From positions 1 through 35,270 of IMG/VR virus record IMGVR_UViG_3300044825_001053: a stretch of DNA of 35,270 nt; one strand, given 5' to 3'. This DNA is from a virus. This document shows, one piece after another, positions 28,685 to 35,270 of the stretch. Under the pieces are notes generated by a model. It was not told the origin of the DNA. It did no database searches and saw only the letters and a list, made by a program, of their open reading frames with translations. Both the position numbers and the translations under genes were made by a program. Numbering within the stretch: position 1 is the first letter of the stretch; the number at the start of each line of letters is the position of its first letter.

Positions 28685-29323
28685 TTACTTGAACGGAGGG
28701 CCGCTAATCCAAGCGACCAGGCTGTACCTGGTTCCCTGGGTAACCGGCTTGACTCGATGCAGGGTGTACGACGGAAAGAAGGTGACCATTCCTCGTTCGC
28801 GGGGGACGATGGTATCGGTACGCCCAAACTTCATTTGGAGGTCGCCGCCCTTGTAGTCCTTCGGGTCGGACAGTTGGATAGATACCGACAGTTTGCGGGT
28901 CGCAGTCCCGAATCCAGAGTCTTTATGCCAGTCATAGTGTTGGCCGGGTGCGGTGTAACGGGTGAACTGTAACCCTTGATCCATGCCGTGAAGATCAAAC
29001 TGGAAGAACGTGTTGTTGATTTCGGTGATTGCTCCGGCAAGCCGCTGAAAAATCCAGTTGGTTGTGCCGTGCGGGAACAGGAAACTGACGAATGAGTTGC
29101 GGTTCTTGTCGTCCTGTGGGCCGAATGTGGACGCTTTCACCAGTTCGGTTTGCTTGCCCAACTCAATGATCGCATCCAATTCGGCTTCGTTGAACACGCC
29201 TTTACGCCACGCCCATTCTTCAACATGGTCAACGAACAGCGGCCAACCACCAGCACCTCGCGTCGGGTCAGGCGTCTCAATCTTGGGGAGTTCGATCTTT
29301 GGTTTGTCAGTTGAGCGAGCCAT
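28685..29323 (-). CDS. 2-oxoglutarate/Fe(II) oxygenase, prolyl-hydroxylase-like
   Basis: A 212-aa protein. A short basic tail leads to a double-stranded beta-helix fold with the full cofactor set: H133 and D135 (HYDWHKDSG), H189 (FPSYTLHRV) and R199 (QGTRYSLVAW) for 2-oxoglutarate. 'LQFTRYTAPGQHYDWHKD' is the PKHD/P4Hc pattern. It would hydroxylate a protein side chain or other substrate using oxygen. I start at ATG 29323, with GGAG 7 nt upstream; the frame running on to 29509 lies inside the neighbouring gene. The next gene upstream is a second oxygenase of a different subtype. Confidence 0.87.
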   Translation of the reverse strand: MARSTDKPKIELPKIETPDPTRGAGGWPLFVDHVEEWAWRKGVFNEAELDAIIELGKQTELVKASTFGPQDDKNRNSFVSFLFPHGTTNWIFQRLAGAITEINNTFFQFDLHGMDQGLQFTRYTAPGQHYDWHKDSGFGTATRKLSVSIQLSDPKDYKGGDLQMKFGRTDTIVPRERGMVTFFPSYTLHRVKPVTQGTRYSLVAWISGPPFK

Positions 29324-29897
29324 TGAATTTCTCCGGTACGAAGTGAAAGAACACGAGGTCGGCTTTACCTTTTGATTTGGTGGGCCGATAATGCCATGCG
29401 TTTGTGCCTGAGTAGCATACGGCATCGTTTGGATTGAGATGCGCCTCGGTCCAATCGACGGTCTTGATGACCTCTTTGATCTGGACACCTTCGGGATGAG
29501 GATGTTCAATGGCGTCGCGTTCTGTGTCGGTCATTGACGGTCCGATAGCGATAGGCCACGGCGTCTTCTGTTCCTGCCGGATCAGATAATCGATCGTGTA
29601 TCGGCATTGGGGGCGGTCGATGTGGAGTGGGCATTGGCCGCCCTTGTTGTACATGGACAGGAAAACGTAGGACGGTTTTACTTTCTCGCCGAATAGGTCG
29701 GAAGCGTAGTCCGTCAGTTGGTGGTGGATATTCTGAAAGAACGGAACATTGTGTGCGTAAGTACGATTGAACCCTGTCGGGTCAACGTCTTTCGGCATGA
29801 TCGGAACGATCTGTTCCATAAAATCAAGAATGGTTCGATACGTTGCTGTGTCAAACAGTTCTTTGATGACGACCGGTCGGGTCGTGTAGCGGGCCAC
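29307..29897 (-). CDS. 2-oxoglutarate/Fe(II) oxygenase-like protein
   Basis: A 196-aa protein. Candidate iron ligands are H92 and D94 (CPLHIDRPQ) and H169 (GTNAWHYRP), with R171 or a nearby Lys for the co-substrate. 'FLSMYNKGGQCPLHIDRPQC' resembles cupin/JmjC-like oxygenases carried by aquatic phages. It overlaps the second oxygenase by 17 nt. GTG start with a strong CAGGAGG site. That site is partly held in a hairpin (29905-29924). Substrate unknown; virion or host protein modification is possible given the tail-gene neighbours. Confidence 0.75.
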   Translation of the reverse strand: MARYTTRPVVIKELFDTATYRTILDFMEQIVPIMPKDVDPTGFNRTYAHNVPFFQNIHHQLTDYASDLFGEKVKPSYVFLSMYNKGGQCPLHIDRPQCRYTIDYLIRQEQKTPWPIAIGPSMTDTERDAIEHPHPEGVQIKEVIKTVDWTEAHLNPNDAVCYSGTNAWHYRPTKSKGKADLVFFHFVPEKFNGSLN

Positions 29898-29904
29898 GGT
29901 TCCT

Positions 29905-29924
29905 CCTGAGGTTTATTCCTCAGG
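29905..29924 (-). promoter_or_regulatory. Hairpin over the ribosome site of the first oxygenase gene
   Basis: CCTGAGG-TTTATT-CCTCAGG is a perfect 7-bp stem with a 6-nt loop. On the minus-strand transcript its 3' arm contains the CAGG of the CAGGAGG ribosome site, and its loop holds the stop codon of the upstream gene. Ribosomes ending the upstream gene would melt it, giving translational coupling. Confidence 0.45.
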
Positions 29925-30290
29925 TAACACTACCTCAACCCATGCGAGGGTTGTTTCATCCCATTCGTAAAGTTTGCCGTCTGCTGGTTTCGGTGTCGGT
30001 GGTTGCCAGTCATAGTTGGCATCCAATGTCCACGACGGATACGGACTGTTCGGACTGTAAAACAAATCGGCAGTTGGCTCATACTTGTCGCCGGTACCGG
30101 CGTACTTCTTACGAAAGTTGCTGTTATATGACGTTTGAACCCAGGTTGTTTCTGGGCCGAAGATGTTGTGGCAGACGGTAACACCGAGGGCTTCGATCTC
30201 GTTGCCGTTGTCGTCTTTGAGATCGTCGTTGCTAATGACTATTACTCGGGTAACAATGTTGTTTACGTCTAGTTCTGCGAAGTGCGCCAT
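29913..30290 (-). CDS. Conserved aquatic-phage virion-module protein
   Basis: A 125-aa protein starting MAHFAELDVNNIVTRVIVIS, with 'NDDLKDDNGNE', 'TTWVQTSYNSNFRKKYAGTG' and 'SPYPSWTLDANYDWQPPTPK'. I recognise this as a family common in cyanophages and other marine phages, usually near tail-fibre genes, without a proven role. It is beta-rich and possibly a fibre-tip or structural adaptor. ATG 30290 shares one base with the stop of the glycine-rich gene (TAATG), with AGGTGG upstream. A longer frame from 30302 is unsupported. Confidence 0.75.
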   Translation of the reverse strand: MAHFAELDVNNIVTRVIVISNDDLKDDNGNEIEALGVTVCHNIFGPETTWVQTSYNSNFRKKYAGTGDKYEPTADLFYSPNSPYPSWTLDANYDWQPPTPKPADGKLYEWDETTLAWVEVVLPEE

Positions 30291-31204
30291 TACGTCAACC
30301 ACCTAATAATTACTCGGCCAGAACCACCAAGAGTGTCTACCGATGGGACTGAAGTGTTATCATTCGCGCCTGCGCCACCACCGGTATTTGCTGACCCATT
30401 TGCATTTACCGCGCCACCGCCGCCCGGACCAGATGATCCGTTGCTTCCACTCAAAGCCCTGCTACCGGCACCTCCACCAGCAAGCGTTATGGGTGTCCCA
30501 GTTATTGTGGTTGTGATTCCGCTTCCCCCGTTCCCGCCTGCACCGCCTGGCCCATTCCCGCCCGCTGTGCCTGCCGCGCCTGCACCACCACCACCGCCAC
30601 CACCACCTTGTCTGGGTATTCCGCCACCCGGGATTGGACCCCTAGAACCATTCCCTCCACCCCCACCGCTGTTCCCCTGCGACGGAGATGTTGGGGGCGT
30701 ATTGCCAGCCCCCCCAGTTCCGTTTTGAACTCCGCTGATATGCCCGCCACAACCTCCACCGGACCCACCTGAATCTCCCGAGGTGTTGCTACTAGCAACA
30801 TTCCCCCCCTTGCCACCAGCAGTAGATGTAATTGTTGAAAACACAGAGTTTGACCCGCCGCCGCCAACTGTTACAGTGTAAGGTCCGGGTGCAACGGATG
30901 TGAGAGTTCCGTCTCGGTAACCTCCTGCGCCGCCACCGCCACCGCCGGACCATTGGGGTGTTGATTCCCCATTACCGTAACCACCTTTACCACCACCAGC
31001 AACAACAACATACTCAATGTCTTTATTGCCGCCAGTAATGGTCACCGTCGCAGACGCCGTGAAATCAACACCCGTATACGAACCAGTAGTGAACGACGAA
31101 CCGGCAGGACCGGGACTCCACGTCAAACTAAATGAAGGCCCGCCAACACTCGTCAAACCGTAACCGCGAGCCGAACCACCACCACGAGTACCCAAAACAG
31201 GCAT
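30290..31204 (-). CDS. Glycine-rich tail fibre / adhesin-like protein
   Basis: A 304-aa protein starting MPVLGTRGGGSARGYG. After a beta-sandwich-like N-terminus (VTITGGNKDIEYVVVAGGGK) most of the chain is Gly/Ser/Asn-rich, with many GGGGG blocks such as GGGGGGGGAGAAG. It ends in VDTLGGSGRVIIRWLT, the ending of glycine-rich-domain proteins. Polyglycine sandwich adhesins of phage tails have this composition and contact the host surface. ATG 31204 has GAGG 8 nt upstream; the frame to 31240 runs into the previous gene. The repeated GGN codons make it prone to recombination. Confidence 0.75.
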   Translation of the reverse strand: MPVLGTRGGGSARGYGLTSVGGPSFSLTWSPGPAGSSFTTGSYTGVDFTASATVTITGGNKDIEYVVVAGGGKGGYGNGESTPQWSGGGGGGAGGYRDGTLTSVAPGPYTVTVGGGGSNSVFSTITSTAGGKGGNVASSNTSGDSGGSGGGCGGHISGVQNGTGGAGNTPPTSPSQGNSGGGGGNGSRGPIPGGGIPRQGGGGGGGGAGAAGTAGGNGPGGAGGNGGSGITTTITGTPITLAGGGAGSRALSGSNGSSGPGGGGAVNANGSANTGGGAGANDNTSVPSVDTLGGSGRVIIRWLT

Positions 31205-31214
31205 CAGCCAAACC

Positions 31215-32222
31215 TCACTTGAACTGAGTCTGAGAAGCAAACACCGTATACGTCGGAGTTGCCGCAGTCTTCACAATCACATACGAATACACGTCAATAG
31301 CCGAAGCATTACCAGCAGTCGGAGCCGTGCCGCCCTGCCACTTTGGGGTAACCGCCGAACCATCAACCTGAAACGCCGACGGGTAGTAGGCGGTCGTGCC
31401 GTTCGTGTTGGCCCACACTACCGTAATCGAATCACCCACAGCCAACAACGACGACAGGGTTGTAGACCCGTCGCCACGCACATTGATCGTATGGTTCGCC
31501 GTAGCGTTACTGGTGTAATACCAGATACTTGCCGTCAACACATCAAAGTTGATCGTGCCAGTCGCGGCTGATGCGACAATGTTCCAGTTTTCCTCGGTAC
31601 GATCAAGAATCGCCCCATTGATATTCGGGCTGGTCAACGTCTTATTCGTCAACGTATCAGTCGTCGCCCGACCAACCAACGTGTCCGTCGAAGTCGGCAA
31701 CGTCACCGTACCCGTATTCGAAATCGTAGAAATCACCGGGGAGGTCAACGTCAAACCAGACAGGGTGGCCGACCACTTGATGCCATTCGTCTGAGCCGAA
31801 TCAGCAACCAATAACGTATTGTTCGCGCCGACACCAGTACGAGCGTGAGCCGACCCGGTATGCGTCAGCAAATCACCCTTCGTCGTCAACGTCGAAGCAA
31901 CCGTATTCGCCTCATCTGCGTCGGTAGCAGTGAACACCGGATAGATGGCGGCACCGGACGAGTGGCTGGCGGCGGTGGTCCCGTCCACGCCACGACCCGA
32001 CGCCACCACATTCAGCGTCGTATCAGTAGACCCCGTGCGGGTAACCAGCACCTTTTCCTCGGCGGCGGTACCCGGATCAATGACCACATAGAACGGGTCG
32101 GAACCGTTCGGCCAACCCGTATAGGCGGCAATCGTAATTGATGTAGCCGAGGCGTTGATCGTCCCGGTGATGGTCGTAGCGACCGCACCACCAGCATATT
32201 TTCTGCGTGTAAAACCGGGCAT
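31215..32222 (-). CDS. Tail fibre-type protein
   Basis: A 335-aa beta-rich protein. The N-terminal module (about 1-95) contains TSITIAAYTGWP and GVDGTTAASHSSGAA. The middle has classic fibre repeats, TTKGDLLTHTGSAHARTGVG, 'NTLLVADSAQTNGIKWS' and 'DTLTNKTLTSPNI'. The C-terminus is a beta domain with Thr/Asn/Tyr-rich strands. Such proteins form trimeric fibres or appendages. AAAGGA precedes the ATG. It lies between the nozzle-like protein and the glycine-rich adhesin. The N-terminal module is shared with the adaptor gene at 34080. Confidence 0.78.
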   Translation of the reverse strand: MPGFTRRKYAGGAVATTITGTINASATSITIAAYTGWPNGSDPFYVVIDPGTAAEEKVLVTRTGSTDTTLNVVASGRGVDGTTAASHSSGAAIYPVFTATDADEANTVASTLTTKGDLLTHTGSAHARTGVGANNTLLVADSAQTNGIKWSATLSGLTLTSPVISTISNTGTVTLPTSTDTLVGRATTDTLTNKTLTSPNINGAILDRTEENWNIVASAATGTINFDVLTASIWYYTSNATANHTINVRGDGSTTLSSLLAVGDSITVVWANTNGTTAYYPSAFQVDGSAVTPKWQGGTAPTAGNASAIDVYSYVIVKTAATPTYTVFASQTQFK

Positions 32223-32231
32223 CTCAGTCCT

Positions 32232-34076
32232 TTAGTCTGCGATCGAACGAAGGGTAACCACCGCCGTACCCTCCCATTCCCAGTTGGAATTGGTTGAGTC
32301 TAGCGGTATCCATTCTACATTTTCCACAACCACGTTGTAGGAGTCATGGCCTTCCTGGTAGGAGACGATGCTGGCGTCGTTGACCAGCCCTTCCAGAAAC
32401 GCCAACTCCATCGGCACATCCATCGGTAGTTCGCGGTTGTGGACACGAATCTTCTTATGTAGCAACACCGGCACAGAGAACACCCTGGCACGGATTGGGG
32501 CGGCATAGGCGCGGGCCTGCCACCTGGTCAAAGTCGGTCCGCTGGTCGCTGTCGTAGCCGACCGGGTGAACGTCAACTTGATAGCCAGATCAGAGAAACC
32601 TGTCTCAGGGCCGACCGTCGTAACATCCGTAGTCCCAGACTTGTCAACCGCAGGTAGGCTGGTGTAAGAGCCGCCATCGAAAGCGAACGCTGAGGTGATT
32701 GTCCCGGCGAGAGGCTTGGTTCGGGTGTCAAACCTGGGGACAAACTTGCGGTCAGGGATACCCCACCGCCATGTCCCTGTCTCCATATAGCCGTCAGCAC
32801 ACAGATCCGATGACTGGTAATACAACCCCTGGCCTGAGACGGAGAATAGGCGTTTGCCGTCCCAGTTCACGATCCCCAGTACGTCGCCCTGGGCGGTTGC
32901 CATCAGGTCCGAGGCATAAGCGGGTTCGTTGACGCCGTTCAGTTCGGAGATATCCATGCGGCCAAGACCGGTGGAGGTGCCATCAAAGTTTGACCAGCCG
33001 TACCAGATGTACCGTCCGTCGCCACACGCCGCGTAAACCGATGTGGTGGTTTCGAGGACTGGTCCGACAACCAGGTTTCCGTCACCGTCCGAGGTGCAGA
33101 ACCGGATGCCTTTGCTGGTGCCAGCAACAATGTACGACAGGTAGCCGTAGAGGGCGTGAAGCACCTCACCTTGCGGAAGTTCAGCGGCCTGGGTCGGAAT
33201 ATCAAGCGACGTGCCATCAGCCTTGATAGCGGTGCGGTAGATCAGGGAGACACCACCGGCATAGCCGCCGACATAGATGTGTTGCTGGCCGCCTGCGGCA
33301 CCCACCCAGTTGAACTTGGTGTTCGGATGCGTATACAGGACAGCCGGGTTGTTGCCGGATGCGGTGATATTCCACAGTTTGTAACTGTCGGTGCCGGTAC
33401 CGAACGCCATCAATCGACCCTTGACATACTGTAACTGGTTCCAGTCGTGACCCGTGTTATAGGACGCCGCCGCCGACGTTGAAGTATCGGTCTTGTAGAT
33501 GCCGTTACCGGAGAACGAAATCCACACGTTGAACCCGTCGGTCGTCAAGCCGTTGATCGTTGCCGCAGGCGTACCCGTCACCGTCGTATAAGTAGACAGA
33601 TCGGTGGTGTACTTCAACGTCTGCCCATCCGACAGATACAGGCGGCCATCAGCGGCACAAATACGCACATTCGTATTCGTTGAGTTGTACACCTTGCTGA
33701 CCGTAGGAAGAAGTTTCAGTTCACCTTTTGTCCACGGATCAAGATTCTTCGACGTATAAAACCGGTAATCCAACGCATCAGCAGTATCGGCATACTGTTG
33801 GCTGGAACCCTTATGCCATGACGATTGGGCGCGACGCCACAAACCCTGAGGGTTGATTGTCGCCTCACCCGGCAGATTGTTCTGGTCAACCGATTCGCGG
33901 ACACGCGCCTCAAACGCCCGACCGAACCGACCCGACTTCTGATCCACCATGTAGGGGCGACCGGCGATAGCGAGCGGATAGACGTGCGGAACAAGCGACG
34001 ACGAACCGGTACCCGTATAAAACGACGGACCGCCCGTGTATTGGGTGGTGAAATCAATCAGGCCAGTAGTAGCCAT
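32232..34076 (-). CDS. Tail nozzle / tubular-like beta-propeller protein
   Basis: A 614-aa beta-rich protein. Repeating blade-like segments run from about 130 to 430: 'ICAADGRLYLSDGQTLKYTT', 'LTTDGFNVWISFSGNGIYKT', 'QYVKGRLMAFGTGTDSYKLW' and 'ACGDGRYIWYGWSNFDGTST'. A C-terminal sandwich (about 460-614) ends in a WEWEGTAVVTLRSIAD strand. In podoviruses the gene after the adaptor usually encodes the nozzle (gp12/gp10-like), and this fits by position and fold style. AGGAAG is 6 nt before the ATG. Alternative: a siphovirus-like minor tail protein. Confidence 0.65.
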   Translation of the reverse strand: MATTGLIDFTTQYTGGPSFYTGTGSSSLVPHVYPLAIAGRPYMVDQKSGRFGRAFEARVRESVDQNNLPGEATINPQGLWRRAQSSWHKGSSQQYADTADALDYRFYTSKNLDPWTKGELKLLPTVSKVYNSTNTNVRICAADGRLYLSDGQTLKYTTDLSTYTTVTGTPAATINGLTTDGFNVWISFSGNGIYKTDTSTSAAASYNTGHDWNQLQYVKGRLMAFGTGTDSYKLWNITASGNNPAVLYTHPNTKFNWVGAAGGQQHIYVGGYAGGVSLIYRTAIKADGTSLDIPTQAAELPQGEVLHALYGYLSYIVAGTSKGIRFCTSDGDGNLVVGPVLETTTSVYAACGDGRYIWYGWSNFDGTSTGLGRMDISELNGVNEPAYASDLMATAQGDVLGIVNWDGKRLFSVSGQGLYYQSSDLCADGYMETGTWRWGIPDRKFVPRFDTRTKPLAGTITSAFAFDGGSYTSLPAVDKSGTTDVTTVGPETGFSDLAIKLTFTRSATTATSGPTLTRWQARAYAAPIRARVFSVPVLLHKKIRVHNRELPMDVPMELAFLEGLVNDASIVSYQEGHDSYNVVVENVEWIPLDSTNSNWEWEGTAVVTLRSIAD

Positions 34077-34079
34077 CTG

Positions 34080-34961
34080 CTACTTCCTGATACGAAGCGG
34101 ATACTGTCTCGCCAAACGTGCGGCCTCAGCCTGAATACGGTCACGCCGCATCCGCAACAGGTTTGTGATCGAAGCGTTGACCGCACCAGCCGGAACCTCA
34201 TCAGCGCGGCGAGTGTCGCCCTGAGCCTCCGTAAAGTTACGCTTGATTTCACGCGGAGCCATCAAACGAATCTGTGCGCCCAACACAAGAAGATCAGCAA
34301 GTTGTGTGCCAGCCCCAGTAGACGCAAGCGTGGACGCCTCAGACGTGAACGCCGAATACGCATCCTTGTAGATGACACGAACATCGCCAGACAGAAGCGA
34401 CTCGTCAAACACGAGCGCATAGCCAGACGGGAAATCTGTGGTCGGCATATTCCGCATCAAACGGAAACCACGCACCGACGGATAATCGTCAGACTGGAAC
34501 CGCCAACGCACGTCATACAAATCAATCAGAGTGGTAACGCCAGCAAGATCGATGGAGCGGTCGGAACCGTTGTACGACAGGTCAACTGTCTTGACCTGAT
34601 ATAGGCCGTTCATCGGCGACGACAGATCGGCGAGTTCGTCGTTCAACGCTTGAAGAACCTGCCAGCGGGGGAACTTCGGGGAGACAGTCACGATTGCGCC
34701 TGCGCTGTGGGATGCGGCGGTTGTTCCGCCGAATCCACGCTCGACGGTCAACGTCTTGTTGGCGACGTCTACTGCCCATACATACATGAGTTCTGACTCG
34801 CACTCAAACACGGTCTGCTCGGCAAGCGAGTTGAGTGAATATGTGACGGGGATGGATGTAACGGAGGCGTTGACGGACGACGCAAGTTTGTTGCGTTCCT
34901 CTACCGTTCCCGCCAGAAGGTTCTGTACGGTACGGTCAACAAGCGTTCCTGCTGTCGTCAC
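34080..34961 (-). CDS. Head-tail adaptor (gp11-like) with an inserted beta module
   Basis: A 293-aa protein. N-terminal region about 1-100: TVQNLLAGTVEERNKLASSV, then a beta module ending ERGFGGTTAASHSAGAIVTV. The helical/beta core (about 100-215) has 'FPRWQVLQALNDELADLSSP' and 'RLMRNMPTTDFPSGYALVFD'. The C-terminal helices (about 225-293) are basic (AARLARQYPLRIRK). The core resembles podovirus adaptors that sit below the portal. GTG start in a GTGA overlap. The beta module is shared with the fibre gene at 31215. Confidence 0.65.
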   Translation of the reverse strand: MTTAGTLVDRTVQNLLAGTVEERNKLASSVNASVTSIPVTYSLNSLAEQTVFECESELMYVWAVDVANKTLTVERGFGGTTAASHSAGAIVTVSPKFPRWQVLQALNDELADLSSPMNGLYQVKTVDLSYNGSDRSIDLAGVTTLIDLYDVRWRFQSDDYPSVRGFRLMRNMPTTDFPSGYALVFDESLLSGDVRVIYKDAYSAFTSEASTLASTGAGTQLADLLVLGAQIRLMAPREIKRNFTEAQGDTRRADEVPAGAVNASITNLLRMRRDRIQAEAARLARQYPLRIRK

Positions 34962-35110
34962 TTGCGCTTTTTGTCAGTAGCAAGAATCTGCGAAAGCGTG
35001 GTAGACGGACCGGCGCAACCGTACTCACGGTACTTCTCGCCCTCGTCTTCCGACTCCTCATGCTTCTTCTCGTGCTTGTCCTTCTTCATATACTCGCCGC
35101 CGTACATCAT
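34958..35110 (-). CDS. Small charged protein (50 aa)
   Basis: Begins MMYGGEYMKKDKHEKKHEES, continues with an acidic/Lys stretch and ends GCAGPSTTLSQILATDKKRK. ATGA overlap with the DUF6496 gene and GTGA overlap with the adaptor gene place it firmly in the operon. Charged low-complexity sequence without recognised family. Likely a minor virion or assembly factor. Confidence 0.6.
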   Translation of the reverse strand: MMYGGEYMKKDKHEKKHEESEDEGEKYREYGCAGPSTTLSQILATDKKRK

Positions 35111-35262
35111 CGCTTCTTGCCTCGCTTTGCTCGTTGAGTTTCAGACATACCGATAGCAATAGCCTGCTTACGGGACGTCACCTTCTTACCGGACGACGAC
35201 TTCAAAGTGCCGCGCTTATATTCGCCCATCACCTTTTCCATCTTCGATTTCTTCGCCGCCAT
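35107..35262 (-). CDS. DUF6496-type small basic protein
   Basis: A 51-aa protein: MAAKKSKMEKVMGEYKRGTL, KSSSGKKVTSRKQAIAIGMS, ETQRAKRGKKR. This KVMxEYKxGxLKSSSGKKVTxRKQAIAIAxSE pattern is the DUF6496 family, found in many phages and bacteria. Very basic, it probably binds nucleic acid. The ATG is preceded by a TA that would give a TAATG overlap with a gene lying outside the window. Further upstream sequence is missing. Confidence 0.8.
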   Translation of the reverse strand: MAAKKSKMEKVMGEYKRGTLKSSSGKKVTSRKQAIAIGMSETQRAKRGKKR

Positions 35263-35270
35263 TACCGCCC

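Noticed and set aside
29324-29509. N-terminal extension of the oxygenase gene to 29509.
   Set aside because: It lies entirely within the other oxygenase gene in another frame; a good ribosome site marks the ATG at 29323.
30282-30728. Pro-rich plus-strand ORF opposite the glycine-rich adhesin gene.
   Set aside because: It is the antisense of GGN glycine codons, which read as proline/alanine; no independent support.
1-35262. Joining base 1 directly to base 35270 puts the capsid frame in frame with the DUF6496 ORF.
   Set aside because: The product would be a capsid protein of about 249 residues lacking much of the family C-terminus, and DUF6496 is a separate family. The frame match is a one-in-three chance; missing sequence is more likely.
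1-35270. CRISPR arrays, insertion sequences, complete tRNA genes, integrase or immunity repressor.
   Set aside because: Looked for and not seen on either strand.

Overview
The window is most of the genome of a tailed double-stranded DNA phage (Caudoviricetes), probably short-tailed, that infects an actinobacterium. Actinobacterial signs are a WhiB-like regulator, a DUF2746-type small membrane protein, an actinophage-style Holliday junction resolvase, and frequent GTG starts. The podovirus assignment rests on an N4-gp56-type major capsid protein, a very large internal virion protein and a gp11/gp12-like adaptor-nozzle pair with no tape-measure gene. No integrase, immunity repressor, DNA polymerase or RNA polymerase is visible. 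The left edge cuts the major capsid gene. The right edge lies in genes read the same way, so a short missing segment probably joins the two ends of a circularly permuted map.

Layout. 1-13,729 (minus strand): packaging and head module, read leftward: a 55-aa ORF, terminase large subunit, portal, a small protein, a 1,476-aa internal virion protein, three further virion-type proteins, scaffold and capsid. 13,730-13,926: divergent control region with a tiered hairpin. 13,927-16,555 (plus): replication initiator-like protein, a DUF6378 protein, four tandem coiled-coil paralogues and one more small protein, and a Dam-type adenine methyltransferase. 16,556-17,004: non-coding, very C/A-rich on the plus strand; composition flips to G/T-rich just beyond it, as at a replication origin. 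17,005-21,143 (plus): a chain of small, often Cys-rich genes plus a sliding-clamp homologue. Three gaps in this chain hold tRNA-like acceptor/T-arm elements, two of them followed by an H-type pseudoknot. 21,129-27,623 (minus): WhiB, micro-membrane proteins, a muralytic lipoprotein, resolvase, SSB, Rad52-like annealing protein, YqaJ exonuclease, metallophosphoesterase and small conserved proteins. 27,640-28,675 (minus): lysis cassette with a terminator. 28,685-35,262 (minus): two 2-oxoglutarate oxygenases and the tail/adsorption module, with two small genes at the edge.

How it fits together. The phage appears to rely on the host polymerase and to supply its own initiator, clamp, SSB and recombination set (exonuclease, annealing protein, resolvase). 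Genes are packed with 1-, 4- or 8-nt overlaps, so translational coupling is the rule. The places where genes are not packed (16.6-17.0, 17.24-17.30, 18.03-18.13, 19.34-19.44 and 20.1-20.2 kb) are where structured RNA or DNA elements sit. The RNA elements at 18.0-20.2 kb are the most unusual part of the window.
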